Positions 34,622 to 47,407 of a stretch of 64,000 nucleotides of DNA are shown in pieces. How positions within the stretch are numbered: position 1 is the first letter of the stretch; every line of letters starts with the position of its first letter. Source of the DNA: an uncultured Roseateles sp. (lineage in GTDB: Bacteria > Pseudomonadota > Gammaproteobacteria > Burkholderiales > Burkholderiaceae_C); assembly GCF_913777145.1 (NCBI RefSeq), contig NZ_CAJYPS010000024.1, positions 62,001 through 126,000 of the forward strand, in the 5' to 3' direction. Under the pieces are notes generated by a model, which was not told the origin of the DNA, did not search any database, and saw nothing but the letters and a program-made list of their open reading frames with translations. A program made the position numbers and the translations under genes.

Positions 34622-34636
34622 TGACATTAGATGTCA
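34622..34636. promoter_or_regulatory. Palindromic candidate operator upstream of the RND operon
   Basis: TGACAT-TAG-ATGTCA, two 6-bp perfect arms with a 3-nt spacer, about 85 nt upstream of the adaptor start. It also carries a TTGACA hexamer on the minus strand (34637-34632). No regulator gene is adjacent, so the binding protein would be encoded elsewhere. The -10 is not convincing. Confidence 0.35.
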
Positions 34637-34660
34637 ACAGACCGCCACAGCCGGCCCACG

Positions 34661-34684
34661 AAAAAGCCGCCCTGAGGCGGCTTT
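34661..34684 (-). terminator. Rho-independent terminator of the POT transporter gene
   Basis: On the minus strand: AAAGCCGCC, loop TCAG, GGCGGCTTT continuing into TTTCG (five T in all). It lies 20 nt past the transporter stop at 34705. Confidence 0.8.
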
Positions 34685-34704
34685 GGGGGACAGACAGCGG
34701 GCGC

Positions 34705-36270
34705 TCAGTGCACGCCGTGCATCTTCTTCTTCATCCAGGGCGTCAGCAGCATCAGCACGATGCCGGCGCCAATCGGGATGGCGGTGAAGATCAGGAAGAA
34801 CACCGACATGGAGTACTGGGCCGAGATCTGGTCGATGTAGGCCCCGGTGGAGCCGGCGATCTTGTTGGCGATCGCGGTGTTCAGGAACCACACGCCGAAC
34901 ATCAGGCCCAGCAGACGCGCCGGCGCCAGCTTGGAGATGTAGGACAGACCCACCGGCGACAGGCACAGCTCGCCCATGGTGTGCAGCAGGTAGGCCAGGC
35001 ACAGGAAGATCATGCTGACCTGGGCGGTCTTGGCCCCCGCCGGGATGCCGGCCGAGCCTATGGACAGCGCCGCAAAGCCCAGGCCCAGCAGCACCAGGCC
35101 CACGCCGAACTTCACCGAGCCCGGCGGGTTCCAGCGCTTCTCCCACATCTTGGAGAACATGGGCGCCAGGATGACCAGGAAGAAGGAGTTCAGCACGCCG
35201 AACCAGGTCGCCGGCACCTCGGACTGCTCCATCGCGAACTCGCGGCCCAGCATCCAGAACACCAGGCCCCAGATCACCGCGAAGGCCAGCGCCAGCAGAC
35301 CGTTGGCCAGTGCGTAGCGGCTGCCGCTGCTGCGGTTGAGCTTCCACAGCAGCCACGACAGGATGCCCGCCGGGATCACCGTCATCAGCGAATTGACCAC
35401 CTTGAACACGAAGCCGCTGGTGCCCACCAGCGTGCGGTCGGTGTAGTCGGCCGCGAAGATGGTCATGGAGCCGCCGGCCTGCTCGAACGCGAACCAGAAG
35501 AAGATGGTGAAGAACGAGAACACGAAGATGGCCTTGAGGCGGTCGGCCACCACATGGGCGGGCGCCTCGTCGGCCTCGGTGGCCTGCTGGCGCTCACCGG
35601 CCTTGGGCGGCGCGCCGATGTCGCCAAAGATGCTGCCGCTGAACCAGAACTGCAGCGCGCCCAGGATCATGAACACGCCGGCCAGGCCGAAGCCCAGGTT
35701 CCAGGACACCTTCTCGCCGATGTAGCCGCACAGCGAGATGCCGAAGAAGGCCCCCGCGTTCACGCCCATGTAGAACAGCGTGTAGCCGGCGTCACGGGCG
35801 TTGTCTTCCTTGGGGCCGTAGAGCTGGCCCACGATGGCGGAGATATTGGGTTTGAACAGGCCGGTGCCCAGCACCACCAGACCCAGGCCCAGGTAGAAGC
35901 TGGGCACGGTCTCCAGGAACAGCGAGATGTGGCCCGCCGCGATGATGAAGCCGCCCAGCAGCACCGCGCGGCGCGTGCCCAGGAAACGGTCGGCGATGTA
36001 GCCGCCCAGGATGGGGGTCAGGTAGACCAGGCCCGTGTACCAGCCGTACAGCGTGGTGGCTTCGGCGCGGCTCCAGCCCCAGCCGCCCTTGGAGGCCTCG
36101 GAGATCAGGAACAGCACCAGCAGCGCGCGCATGCCGTAGTAGGAGAAGCGCTCCCACATCTCGGTGAAGAACAGCACGAACAGCTGGTTGGGCTGGCCGA
36201 GGATGGTGGCGGCGGCGGCCGGCGGGGTCGCCGCGCGGGCCGGATCGGCCATGGAGGAAGAGGTCGTCAC
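34705..36270 (-). CDS. Proton-dependent oligopeptide transporter (POT/PTR2 family)
   Basis: A 521-residue inner-membrane symporter. The family signature FFTEMWERFSYYGMRALLVLFL (including the ExxERFxYY motif) lies in helix 1. GGYIADRFLGTRRAVLLGG matches the PTR2 loop and GTGLFKPNIS the second signature. FAFEQAGGSMTIFA in helix 7 is also typical. It imports di- and tripeptides with protons, like DtpA. There is an alanine/proline-rich N-terminal tail of about 25 residues. It is a single-gene unit with its own terminator downstream. The 169 nt upstream to the xthA stop show no other feature. Confidence 0.95.
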   Translation of the reverse strand: MTTSSSMADPARAATPPAAAATILGQPNQLFVLFFTEMWERFSYYGMRALLVLFLISEASKGGWGWSRAEATTLYGWYTGLVYLTPILGGYIADRFLGTRRAVLLGGFIIAAGHISLFLETVPSFYLGLGLVVLGTGLFKPNISAIVGQLYGPKEDNARDAGYTLFYMGVNAGAFFGISLCGYIGEKVSWNLGFGLAGVFMILGALQFWFSGSIFGDIGAPPKAGERQQATEADEAPAHVVADRLKAIFVFSFFTIFFWFAFEQAGGSMTIFAADYTDRTLVGTSGFVFKVVNSLMTVIPAGILSWLLWKLNRSSGSRYALANGLLALAFAVIWGLVFWMLGREFAMEQSEVPATWFGVLNSFFLVILAPMFSKMWEKRWNPPGSVKFGVGLVLLGLGFAALSIGSAGIPAGAKTAQVSMIFLCLAYLLHTMGELCLSPVGLSYISKLAPARLLGLMFGVWFLNTAIANKIAGSTGAYIDQISAQYSMSVFFLIFTAIPIGAGIVLMLLTPWMKKKMHGVH

Positions 36271-36439
36271 GTCTATCGTTCCCAGTGAACACTGAAGCGG
36301 CAGGGGTGGCCCGCCGGGTCAAGGCGCGGATTGTGAAGGCGGCCCCGCCGATTCCCGCACCCCGGGGTCTACGGGATTGCCCAGGGGTCAGCGTCCCCGC
36401 CATGACGAATGGCAGGGGCGGCGCGGGTGACCCGCCGGC

Positions 36440-37228
36440 TCAGAGCTTGAAGTCGTAGTCGATGGTCAGCGGCGCGTGGTCGCTGAACTTCTCGGCCTTG
36501 TAGATGGCCTCTTTCTTTGCCAGCGCCGCCAGCGCGGGCGTGGCCAGGTGGTAGTCCAGACGCCAGCCCACGTTGTTCGCATAGGCCTGGCCGCGATTGC
36601 TCCACCAGGTGTAGCAGCTGTCGGTGGTGTCGGGCTGCAGCGCGCGGTAGACGTCCACCAGCCCGCCCTCGCCCAGCAGCCGCGTCATCCAGGCCCGCTC
36701 CTCGGGCAGAAAGCCGCTGTTCTTCTGGTTGCTGCGCCAGTTCTTCAGATCGGCCTCCTGGTGGGCGATGTTCACATCGGCCACCAGGATGAACTCGCGC
36801 TCGGCCTTCAGCGCCAACAGGTGCGGGTAGAGCTCGTCGAGGAAGCGGAACTTGGCCTGCTGGCGGTCCTCGCCCGAGGAGCCGCTGGGGAAGTAGCAGC
36901 TGATCAGGCTCAAGCGGCGGCCGGGCTTGTCGAAGCGCTTCTCCACCCAGCGGCCCTCGGCGTCGAACTCGGTGGAGCCGAAGCCCACGATCAGATCGCT
37001 GGGCTGCTCGCGGGTGTAGAGACCCACGCCGGAGTAGCCCTTCTTCTGCGCGTAGTGGAAGGCGCCGTGCAGTTGCTCGTGCGCGCCGAACTGGGCCTCG
37101 ACCACGTCGGCCTGGGCCTTGAGCTCCTGCACGCCCAGCGCATCGGCCTGCTGCTGGCCCAGCCAGTCGAAGAAGCCCTTGCTGGCGGCGGAGCGGACCC
37201 CGTTCAGGTTGGCGGTGATGAAGCGCAT
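36440..37228 (-). CDS. xthA: Exodeoxyribonuclease III (AP endonuclease)
   Basis: A 262-residue DNA-repair nuclease of the ExoIII/APE1 family. Catalytic and metal-binding residues are in the expected motifs: ITANLNGVRSA (Asn), LGVQELKAQ (Glu), YSGVGLYTRE (Tyr), ILVADVNIAHQEAD (Asp-x-Asn), RLDYHLA (Asp) and FSDHAPLTID (Asp-His). It cleaves at abasic sites and trims 3' ends. The start at 37228 begins MRFITANLNG. The frame extends 18 codons upstream, but that stretch is not conserved-looking. It is divergent from the TonB receptor gene with 176 nt between. Confidence 0.94.
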   Translation of the reverse strand: MRFITANLNGVRSAASKGFFDWLGQQQADALGVQELKAQADVVEAQFGAHEQLHGAFHYAQKKGYSGVGLYTREQPSDLIVGFGSTEFDAEGRWVEKRFDKPGRRLSLISCYFPSGSSGEDRQQAKFRFLDELYPHLLALKAEREFILVADVNIAHQEADLKNWRSNQKNSGFLPEERAWMTRLLGEGGLVDVYRALQPDTTDSCYTWWSNRGQAYANNVGWRLDYHLATPALAALAKKEAIYKAEKFSDHAPLTIDYDFKL

Positions 37229-37404
37229 GGCGTCGGCAGGAGTCGGGCGGGGCCGCAGTATCGCAGTGCAGCAATTGCGCAACAGGACGGAAGCCTTTCA
37301 TCACGGAACAGTCACACGATCTTTACGATCCATCGCCGCTTTGCCTGCCCCGCGCAAGAGCTGCCCCCGTCGCCTGTCGTCAACCATCTCCACGAGGTAG
37401 TCCC

Positions 37405-39708
37405 ATGGTCCACGTACGCATGACCCCGACCCTGCTGGCCCTGGCGCTGGCCACGGCCTTCCCTATGCAGGCCGCGCAGGCGCAGAGCGCGCCGGCCCCC
37501 GAGGCCAAGAAGGATGTGAGCCAGCTGGAGGCGGTCATCGTCACCGGCAGCCGGCGCATCGAGAACGTGAAGGACGTGCCCCAGTCCATCTCGGCCATCA
37601 AGGGCGAGGAGCTGGACACCTACAACGCCAGCGGCCAGGACATCCGCGCACTGGCCGGCCGCGTGCCCAGCCTGAACATCGAGTCGGACTACGGCCGCAC
37701 CTTCCCGCGCTTCTATGTGCGCGGCCTGGGCAATACCGATTTCGACATGAACGCGTCCCAGCCGGTGGGCCTGGTGTACGACGACGTGGTGCAGGAGAGC
37801 ATCGCGCTGAAGGGCTTCCCGGTGTTCGACGTGGAGCAGGTGGAGTTGCTGCGCGGCCCGCAGGGCACGCTGTTCGGCCGCAACTCGCCGGCCGGCGTGA
37901 TGAAGTTCGACTCGGTCAAGCCGGGCAAGCGCTTCGAGGGCTACGCCAACATCGGCTACGGCCGCTGGAACGCGGTCAACATGGAGAGCGCGGTCAACGT
38001 GCCGCTGAGCCCGGACTGGCAGCTGCGCGTGGCCGGCCTCTACCAGCGCCAGGACAACCGGGTGCACAACCCGCTGACGGACGCCACGTCCGACCTCGAG
38101 GGCTACAGCGACAAGGCGGTGCGCCTGCAGGCGGCCTACAAGAACGGCGGCTTCTACGGCCTGTTCAAGGTGCAGGGCCGCGACTACAAGGGCACGGCCA
38201 CCACCTTCCGCGCCAACATCATCAAGCGCGGCAGCAACGACCTGGTGGACGGCTTCGACCCGGGCTACTACCCCACCGATGGCTACAACGTGCAGACGCT
38301 GCGCTCGCAGGAAGTGTCGGCCCGGCTGCGCTGGGAACTGGACGGCGTGACGCTGCACTCCATCACCGCCTATGACCGCGCCAAGTACTACAGCCGTGGC
38401 GACGTGGACGGCGGCTTCGGCAGCCGCTTCGCCGGCATCCCCGACGGCCCCAGCTACCCCGGCCAGCCCGCGCTGATCCCGTTCGACTCGCAGACCGCCG
38501 ACGGCATCCCCTACCTGCGCCAGGTCACGCAGGAGTTCCGCCTGCAGTCCAACACCAACTCGCCGCTGCAGTGGATCGCCGGCGTCTACTACTTCAACGA
38601 GAAGCTGCAGGTGGACAGCTTCAACTTCGACTCCTTCGCCAAGGGCGACCCACAGAACGGCTATGCGGTGCAGCACCAGGAGGCCAAGTCCTATGCGGTG
38701 TTCGGCAACGTGAACTACGCGCTGACGCCCGACCTCAAGGTGCGCGGCGGCGTGCGCTACACCGACGACAAGAAGGACTTCGACGCGGTGCGCACCTGGA
38801 CGCCGGGCAAGGCGCTCAACGTGGACATCGTAGGCCCCTTCTACACCCACCCCAAGGCCAACAACTGGAGCTGGGACCTGGGCGCCAACTACAGCCTGGA
38901 CAAGGCCACCAGCCTGTTCGCCCGCGTGGCCACCGGCTACCGCGCGCCGTCCATCCAGGGCCGCGTGTTGTTCGGCGACTCCATCTCGGAGGCCAAGTCG
39001 GAGAAGGTGCTGTCGGTGGAGGCCGGCGTGAAGGCCGACCTGCTGGACAACACCGCCCGCATCAGCGCCACGGTGTTCAAGTACCGCGTGAAGGACATGC
39101 AGCTGACCGCCGGCTCCGGCGCCACCAACCAGAACCGACTGGTGAACGCCCGTCGTGCCGAAGGCCAGGGCTTCGAGATCGACGCGCAGGCCATTATCGC
39201 GCGCGACTGGCGCACCACGCTGGGCCTGTCCTACAACGACACCAAGATCAAGGACCCCAACCTCTTCGTGCTGCCCTGCGGCAATGCCAACTTCCAGTTC
39301 CTGCAGGCCAACACCGGCTGCACGGTGCTGGACCCGGCCGGCCCGCTGGCCGGCACGGTCAGCATCAACGGCAACCCGCTGCCGCGCGCGCCCAAGTGGG
39401 TCGCGAACTGGACGCTGAAGTACAGCACCGAGCTGGCCGGCGGCGAACTCAGCGTGCTGACCGACTGGGCCTACAAGGACCGCTACAACATGTTCCTGTA
39501 CGAGGCGGTCGAGTACAAGGCCAAGTCGGCGCTGGAGGGCGGTCTGCGCGTGGCCTACGCCTGGGGCAATGGCCGCTACGAGGTCGCCGCCTATTCGCGC
39601 AACATCACCGACCACCGCCAGGTCGTCGCCGCGATCGACTTCGACAACCTGACTGGCATCATCAACGAGCCGCGCAGCTACGGCGTGCAGTTCAAGACCT
39701 CGTTCTGA
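37405..39708 (+). CDS. TonB-dependent outer-membrane receptor
   Basis: A 767-residue receptor. The signal peptide ends at AQAQS (about residue 26), followed by a TonB-box-like AVIVTGSRR and a plug domain (VPQSISAIKGEEL, FYVRGLGNTDF, VELLRGPQGTLFGRNSPAGV). The rest is a 22-strand barrel ending in the obligatory terminal Phe (VQFKTSF). GAGG lies 7 nt before ATG 37405. The layout suits iron-siderophore or similar uptake, but the ligand cannot be read from sequence. No TonB, ExbB or regulator gene is adjacent. Confidence 0.93.
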   Translation: MVHVRMTPTLLALALATAFPMQAAQAQSAPAPEAKKDVSQLEAVIVTGSRRIENVKDVPQSISAIKGEELDTYNASGQDIRALAGRVPSLNIESDYGRTFPRFYVRGLGNTDFDMNASQPVGLVYDDVVQESIALKGFPVFDVEQVELLRGPQGTLFGRNSPAGVMKFDSVKPGKRFEGYANIGYGRWNAVNMESAVNVPLSPDWQLRVAGLYQRQDNRVHNPLTDATSDLEGYSDKAVRLQAAYKNGGFYGLFKVQGRDYKGTATTFRANIIKRGSNDLVDGFDPGYYPTDGYNVQTLRSQEVSARLRWELDGVTLHSITAYDRAKYYSRGDVDGGFGSRFAGIPDGPSYPGQPALIPFDSQTADGIPYLRQVTQEFRLQSNTNSPLQWIAGVYYFNEKLQVDSFNFDSFAKGDPQNGYAVQHQEAKSYAVFGNVNYALTPDLKVRGGVRYTDDKKDFDAVRTWTPGKALNVDIVGPFYTHPKANNWSWDLGANYSLDKATSLFARVATGYRAPSIQGRVLFGDSISEAKSEKVLSVEAGVKADLLDNTARISATVFKYRVKDMQLTAGSGATNQNRLVNARRAEGQGFEIDAQAIIARDWRTTLGLSYNDTKIKDPNLFVLPCGNANFQFLQANTGCTVLDPAGPLAGTVSINGNPLPRAPKWVANWTLKYSTELAGGELSVLTDWAYKDRYNMFLYEAVEYKAKSALEGGLRVAYAWGNGRYEVAAYSRNITDHRQVVAAIDFDNLTGIINEPRSYGVQFKTSF

Positions 39709-39730
39709 AGCCGGCCCGCCGATGTCATGA

Positions 39731-39764
39731 ATGCCCGCCGCCGCCCTGGCGGCGGGCATTTTTT
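39731..39764 (+). terminator. Rho-independent terminator after the TonB-dependent receptor
   Basis: A perfect 12-bp stem ATGCCCGCCGCC / GGCGGCGGGCAT with a 5-nt loop, followed by TTTTTT. It separates the receptor gene from pyrE. Confidence 0.9.
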
Positions 39765-39783
39765 GACACCTAGAATCCCGCTC

Positions 39784-40449
39784 ATGTCTGCTCCCCTTGA
39801 TGCGCTCGCCCAGGACTTCGTTGCTTTTGCCGTGGAGGCCAGCGTGCTGCGCTTCGGCGAGTTCAAGACCAAGGCGGGGCGCCTGTCCCCCTACTTCTTC
39901 AACGCCGGGCTGTTCGACGACGGCGCCAAGCTGGGCCGCCTGGCCGGCTTCTATGCCGACCGCCTGATCGCCTCGGGCCTGGCCTTCGACATGATCTTCG
40001 GCCCGGCCTACAAGGGCATCACGCTGGCGGCGGCCGTGTCCATCGAGCTGGCGCGCCGCGGCCGCAATGTGCCCTTCGCGTACAACCGCAAGGAAGCCAA
40101 GGACCACGGCGAAGGCGGCACCCTGGTGGGCGCGCCGGTGCAGGGTCGGGTCTTGATCATCGACGACGTGATCTCGGCCGGCACCTCGGTGCGCGAGTCC
40201 ATACAGATGATCGAGGCCGCCGGCGCCACGCCATGCGGCGTCGCGATCGCGCTGGACCGCCAGGAGAAGGCGGCCGAAGGCGGCGTCGACAGCCCGCACT
40301 CGGCGGTGCAGCAGGTGCAGCAGCGCTACGGCCTGCCGGTGGTCGCGATTGCCGGCCTGGCCGACCTGCTCAGCTTCATCGACGGCTCGCCCGCGCTGGC
40401 CGCCCACCGGCCGGCCGTGCTGGCCTACCGCGAGCGCTACGGGGTCTGA
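39784..40449 (+). CDS. pyrE: Orotate phosphoribosyltransferase
   Basis: A 221-residue pyrimidine-biosynthesis enzyme that converts orotate and PRPP to OMP. The PRPP-binding motif is VLIIDDVISAGTSVRESI. The conserved N-terminal part reads LRFGEFKTKAGRLSPYFFNAG, with the central GPAYKGITLA and the flexible-loop region FAYNRKEAKDHGEGG. The length is normal. The ATG at 39784 gives the conserved MSAPLDALAQDFV; an in-frame extension upstream crosses the terminator and is rejected. Its stop shares a base with the next start. Confidence 0.97.
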   Translation: MSAPLDALAQDFVAFAVEASVLRFGEFKTKAGRLSPYFFNAGLFDDGAKLGRLAGFYADRLIASGLAFDMIFGPAYKGITLAAAVSIELARRGRNVPFAYNRKEAKDHGEGGTLVGAPVQGRVLIIDDVISAGTSVRESIQMIEAAGATPCGVAIALDRQEKAAEGGVDSPHSAVQQVQQRYGLPVVAIAGLADLLSFIDGSPALAAHRPAVLAYRERYGV

Positions 40450-41138
40450 TGCACCGCAAGGCCGCTGCCGTCCTGGGTCTGGTGCTGGCACAGCCGTGCC
40501 TGCTGGCCAGCGCCCAGGCCGATGCTGCGGCCGGCAAGGGCATCTACACCTGCACGACGCCGGACGGCCGCCGCCTCACCAGCGACCGACCGATTGCCGA
40601 GTGCACGGCGCGCGAACAGCGCATCCTCAACCCGGACGGCTCGCAGCGCGCGACGCTGCCGCCCTTCCTGAGCCCCGAGGAGCGCGCCGCCAAGGAGCTG
40701 GCCGACCGCCGCGCGGCCGCCGAGCGCCTGGCGCAGCAGGACGCGATACGCCGCGACCGCACGCTGATGCAGCGCTACCCGAACGAGGCCGCCCACCAGC
40801 GCGCCCGCCACCTGGCGCTGGACGATGCCAACAAGGCCACGCGCCTGTCCGAGCGCCGCATCAAGGAGTTGGGCGTGGAGCGCCGCCCGCTGCTGGACGA
40901 GGCCGAGTTCTACAAGGGCAAGCCGCTGCCGGCCAAGCTGCGCCAGCAACTGGACGCCAACGACGCGGCCGTGGAGGCCCAGCAGCAGCTGATCGAGAAC
41001 CAGAAAGCCGAGATCGTGCGCATCAACGCGCGCTTTGACGCCGAGCTGGCCCGGCTGAAAAAGCTCTGGGCCGGTGCCCCGCCCGGCTCGCTGCCGCCGC
41101 TGGCCGACGACCCCGCCACCGGCAAGCCGGCGCGCTGA
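40449..41138 (+). CDS. DUF4124-domain exported protein
   Basis: A 229-residue protein with a signal peptide ending near residue 25 (ASAQADA). The N-terminal mature part GIYTCTTPDGRRLTSDRPIAEC is a DUF4124-type domain with its paired Cys residues. The remainder is a long charged helix (ERAAKELADRRAAAERLAQQ), likely coiled coil. Function is unknown; the family is common in betaproteobacterial periplasms. It overlaps the pyrE stop by one base (TGATG), so it is co-translated with pyrE. Confidence 0.85.
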   Translation: MHRKAAAVLGLVLAQPCLLASAQADAAAGKGIYTCTTPDGRRLTSDRPIAECTAREQRILNPDGSQRATLPPFLSPEERAAKELADRRAAAERLAQQDAIRRDRTLMQRYPNEAAHQRARHLALDDANKATRLSERRIKELGVERRPLLDEAEFYKGKPLPAKLRQQLDANDAAVEAQQQLIENQKAEIVRINARFDAELARLKKLWAGAPPGSLPPLADDPATGKPAR

Positions 41139-41201
41139 GCGCGTCGGCCGCTCACAGGCGCGTCTCGCCAGGGCATCAGGCCCTGACGCACGCGACCCGA
41201 C

Positions 41202-42653
41202 TTAGCCGAGCTTCTTCTTCAGCAGCTCGTTCACGAGCGCCGGGTTGGCCTTGCCCTTGGTGGCCTTCATGGCCTGACCGACCAGCGCGTTGAAGGCCTT
41301 GTCCTTGCCGGCGCGGTACTCGTCGACGGACTTCTGGTTGGCCGCCAGCACCTCGTCGAGGATGGCCTCGATGGCGCCGGTGTCGCTGACCTGCTTGAGG
41401 CCCTTGGCCTCGATGACGGCATCCACGTCGGTCGCTTCGCCGCTCCACAGCACCTCGAACACCTGCTTGGCGGCGTTGTTCGAGATGGTGCCGTCAGAAA
41501 TGCGCGCAATCAGCTTGGCCAGCAGCTCGGGGCCGACCGGCGCGGCGTCGATCTCGGCGCCCGAGGCGTTGAGCCGCTTGCTGATCTCGCCCATCACCCA
41601 GTTGGCCACCAGCTTGGGCGTCGCGCCCGCGGCCTTGGCGGCCTCGTAGTAGCGCGCCGTCGCCAGGCTCTGGGTCATCATGGTCGCGTCATAGGCAGGC
41701 AGGCCGTCTGCGCTCTCGAAGCGCGCCGCCATCACCGACGGCAGCTCGGGCATCTCGCCCTTCACGCGCTCCACCCACTCCGGCGCAATCACCAGCGGCG
41801 GCAGGTCGGGGTCGGGGAAGTAGCGATAGTCGGCCGAGTCTTCCTTGCTGCGCATCGCGCGGGTCTCGCCGGTGTCGGGGTTGTACAAGACCGTGGCCTG
41901 CTGGATCTTGCGGCCGTCTTCGATCTCGTCGATCTGCCAGTTCACCTCGTAGTTCACCGCGTCGACGAGGAAGCGGAAGCTGTTGAGGTTCTTGATCTCG
42001 CGGCGCGTGCCGAAGGGCTCGCCGGGCTTGCGCACCGACACGTTCACGTCGCAGCGGAACGAGCCTTCCTGCATGTTGCCGTCGCAGATGCCCAGCCACA
42101 TCACCAGCGCATGCAGAGTCTTGGCGTATTCGGCCGCCTCCTGGGCGGAGCGCATCTCGGGCTCGGACACGATCTCCAGCAGCGGCGTGCCGGCGCGGTT
42201 CAGGTCTATGCCCGACATGCCCTGGTAGTCCTCGTGCAGGCTCTTGCCGGCGTCCTCCTCCAGGTGGGCACGGGTGAGCTTGACCACCTTCTTCTCGTCG
42301 CCGACGAAGAACTCCACCTGGCCGCCCTGCACCACCGGGATCTCGAACTGGGAGATCTGGTAGCCCTTGGGCAGGTCGGGGTAGAAGTAGTTCTTGCGCG
42401 CGAAGATGGACAGCGGCGCGACCTTGGCACCCACCGCCAGGCCGAAGCGGATCGCCCGCTCGACGGCCGCGCGGTTCAGCACCGGCAGCGTGCCGGGCAG
42501 GGCCAGGTCCACCGGCGAGGCCTGGGTGTTGGGCGCCGCGCCGAAGGCGGTGGAGGAGCCGCTGAAGATCTTGGACTGCGTGGACAGCTGGACGTGGTTC
42601 TCCAGGCCGATGACGACCTCGTAACCGCGTATGAGTTTGGACGTCGTGGGCAT
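41202..42653 (-). CDS. gatB: Aspartyl/glutamyl-tRNA amidotransferase subunit B
   Basis: A 483-residue subunit of the GatCAB amidotransferase, which converts misacylated Glu-tRNA(Gln) or Asp-tRNA(Asn) to the correct Gln or Asn form. The GatB core shows [28 protein letters not shown] and [17 protein letters not shown]. The C-terminal YqeY-like helical tail ends in [14 protein letters not shown] 42653 ([11 protein letters not shown]) is the start. An in-frame extension to 42749 lies inside gatA. It follows gatA by one base. Confidence 0.96.
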   Translation of the reverse strand: MPTTSKLIRGYEVVIGLENHVQLSTQSKIFSGSSTAFGAAPNTQASPVDLALPGTLPVLNRAAVERAIRFGLAVGAKVAPLSIFARKNYFYPDLPKGYQISQFEIPVVQGGQVEFFVGDEKKVVKLTRAHLEEDAGKSLHEDYQGMSGIDLNRAGTPLLEIVSEPEMRSAQEAAEYAKTLHALVMWLGICDGNMQEGSFRCDVNVSVRKPGEPFGTRREIKNLNSFRFLVDAVNYEVNWQIDEIEDGRKIQQATVLYNPDTGETRAMRSKEDSADYRYFPDPDLPPLVIAPEWVERVKGEMPELPSVMAARFESADGLPAYDATMMTQSLATARYYEAAKAAGATPKLVANWVMGEISKRLNASGAEIDAAPVGPELLAKLIARISDGTISNNAAKQVFEVLWSGEATDVDAVIEAKGLKQVSDTGAIEAILDEVLAANQKSVDEYRAGKDKAFNALVGQAMKATKGKANPALVNELLKKKLG

Positions 42654-42654
42654 T

Positions 42655-44138
<1,484 letters not shown>

Positions 44139-44142
<4 letters not shown>

Positions 44143-44438
44143 TCGATGACCTTGGGAACGAGGAAGAGGCCGTCCTCGACGGCCGGGGCGCTGCGCTGGT
44201 TCAGCTCGCGCTGGTTGCTTTCGGTGACCACGTCGTCGCGCAGGCGCAGCTGCACCTGCTGGATGGCCGACAGCGGGGTGTACAGCGGCTCCACGCCGGC
44301 GGTGTCCACCGCGCTCATCTGGTCCACGATCTTGAAGAAATCGTTCAGGTTGCCAAGCAGGGCCTCGGACTCGGCCGGCTGCAGCTCCAGCCGGGCCAAA
44401 TGGGCGATGCGGCTCACGTCATCAGGGGTGAGGCTCAT
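44139..44438 (-). CDS. gatC: Glutamyl-tRNA(Gln) amidotransferase subunit C
   Basis: A 99-residue stabilising subunit that wraps around Gat[20 protein letters not shown] at the N-terminus, [19 protein letters not shown] and the C-terminal [16 protein letters not shown] are typical. ATG 44438 is chosen; the much longer reading frame upstream is antisense to mreB. It starts a gatCAB operon divergent from mreBCD. The 261-nt gap (44439-44699) should hold both promoters. TATTAT at 44508-44513 is a candidate -10 for mreB, without a clear -35. Confidence 0.95.
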
Positions 44439-44456
44439 GGAGGTTTGAAGGTGTAA

Positions 44457-45743
<1,287 letters not shown>

Positions 45744-45887
45744 AGCGACGCGCGATCCGCTAGCTCCCAACATGCAAGCACCGCGGCACCGAGGCCCAGG
45801 CAACACCCCCCTGCCCCGCCTCGCTGACCGCGGCTCCCGGCGGCCCCGGCCGCCGGTCCCGTCGCCCCTCGCCTGACCCGCGGCGCC

Positions 45888-46892
45888 ATGCCACTCGGCA
45901 CCCTAGACCGCTCGCCCCCGCCCTTCTTCCGCCAGGGCCCCTCCGCGCTGACCAAGCTCGCGCTGTGCGCCGCGCTTGCGCTGCTGCTGATGGTGGCCGA
46001 CGCCCGCTTCCAGCTGATGCAGCCGGCCCGTGCCGCGTTCGCGCTGGTGCTGCACCCGGTACAGCGCCTGCTGCTGACCCCGGTGGATGCCTGGGAGATG
46101 CTGGGCGACTACCTGCGCGGCATGGAGCGCGCGATGGCGGCCGAAGACCTGGCCCGCCGCCAGCTCACCGCACAGGCCGAGCGGCTGTCGCGCGCCGAGG
46201 CGCTGCAGGCCGAGAACGACCGCCTGCGCAAGCTGCTGGGCCTGCAACCCGCGCTGAGCGTGGCTTCGGTCGCGGCCGAGGTGCTGTACGAGGCGCCAGA
46301 CCCGTTCTCGCGCCGCATCGTCATCGACCGCGGCACCACCCAGGGCGTGCAGGCCGGCGCCCCCGTCATCAACGAGGCCGGCGTGCTGGGCCAGGTGACG
46401 CGGGTCTACCCGCTGTCCGCCGAGGTCACGCTGCTGACCGACAAGGACGCCGCCATCCCGGTGCTGAACGCGCGCACGCAGATGCGCAACGCCGCCCAGG
46501 GCCGCGCCGACGGCAGCGGCATGGAGCTGCGCTTCCTGGCCGCCAATGCCGACATCAAGGCCGGCGACCTGCTGACCACCTCGGGCCTGGACGGCGTGTT
46601 CCCGCCCGGCCTGCCGGTGGCCCGCGTGCAGAGCGTGGAGCGGCGCGGCGATAGCAGCTTCGCGCAGGTGCTGCTGACCCCGGTGGCCTCGCCCGACAGC
46701 GCCCGCCACCTGCTGGTGCTGCAGCCGCTGGAACGCCACCTTGCCGCGATGCGCGAGGCGGAAGCCGCGGCGGCGGCGGCGGCGGCCTCGGCCGCCGAGG
46801 CCCGCGCGGTGCAGAAGGCGGCCCGCAAAGCCGAGAAAGCGGAAAAGGCCGAGAAGGCCGCCGCCAGCCGGCCCGGAGGCCACACGCCATGA
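45888..46892 (+). CDS. mreC: Rod-shape-determining protein MreC
   Basis: A 334-residue bitopic inner-membrane protein. A single membrane helix (about residues 21-37) is followed by a coiled coil (about 70-110, [20 protein letters not shown]) and the MreC beta-barrel domain ([46 protein letters not shown]). The C-terminal ~55 residues are an alanine/lysine-rich, low-complexity tail ([14 protein letters not shown]) not part of the family core. It lies 144 nt after mreB, a stretch with no other feature, and overlaps mreD by 4 nt. Confidence 0.95.
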   Translation: MPLGTLDRSPPPFFRQGPSALTKLALCAALALLLMVADARFQLMQPARAAFALVLHPVQRLLLTPVDAWEMLGDYLRGMERAMAAEDLARRQLTAQAERLSRAEALQAENDRLRKLLGLQPALSVASVAAEVLYEAPDPFSRRIVIDRGTTQGVQAGAPVINEAGVLGQVTRVYPLSAEVTLLTDKDAAIPVLNARTQMRNAAQGRADGSGMELRFLAANADIKAGDLLTTSGLDGVFPPGLPVARVQSVERRGDSSFAQVLLTPVASPDSARHLLVLQPLERHLAAMREAEAAAAAAAASAAEARAVQKAARKAEKAEKAEKAAASRPGGHTP

Positions 46893-47407
46893 TCATGCCG
46901 CGCGGCAGCCAGCTGCTGCTTCCCGCCAACCCCTGGTTCATCGCGTTCTCGCTGATCGTGGCACTGGTGATCGACATGATCCCGCTGGGCCGCCTGGCCT
47001 GGATGCCGGACCTGCTGGCCGTGGTGCTGGTGTTCTGGGGCGTGCACCAGCCGCGCCGCGTGGGCGTGCTGTGGGCCTTCTTCTTCGGCCTGGCCATGGA
47101 CGTGCACGACGGTGCGCTGCTGGGCCAGCACGCACTGGCCTACAGCGCGCTGAGCTTCGGCGCCATCATGCTGCACCGCCGTCTGCCCTGGTTTGCGCTG
47201 GCCAACCAGGCGGTGCAGGTGCTGCCGCTGTTCTTCGCGGCCCATGTGATCACACTGGTCGTGCGCCTGCTGGTGGGCGGCATGTGGCCGGGCTGGAGCC
47301 TGCTGCTGGCGCCGCTGCTGGAGGCCGCGCTGTGGCCGCTGGCCTGCCTGCTGCTGCTGGCACCGCAGCGACGCGCGCCCGATCCCGATGCGCATAGACC
47401 CCTATGA
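46889..47407 (+). CDS. mreD: Rod-shape-determining protein MreD
   Basis: A 172-residue multi-spanning inner-membrane protein of the elongasome, with five to six hydrophobic segments. LIVALVIDMIPLGR and the following LAVVLVFWGVHQPRRVG and FFFGLAMDVHDGALLGQHAL match the MreD family. Its ATG overlaps the mreC stop, consistent with coupled expression. Confidence 0.94.
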   Translation: MIMPRGSQLLLPANPWFIAFSLIVALVIDMIPLGRLAWMPDLLAVVLVFWGVHQPRRVGVLWAFFFGLAMDVHDGALLGQHALAYSALSFGAIMLHRRLPWFALANQAVQVLPLFFAAHVITLVVRLLVGGMWPGWSLLLAPLLEAALWPLACLLLLAPQRRAPDPDAHRPL

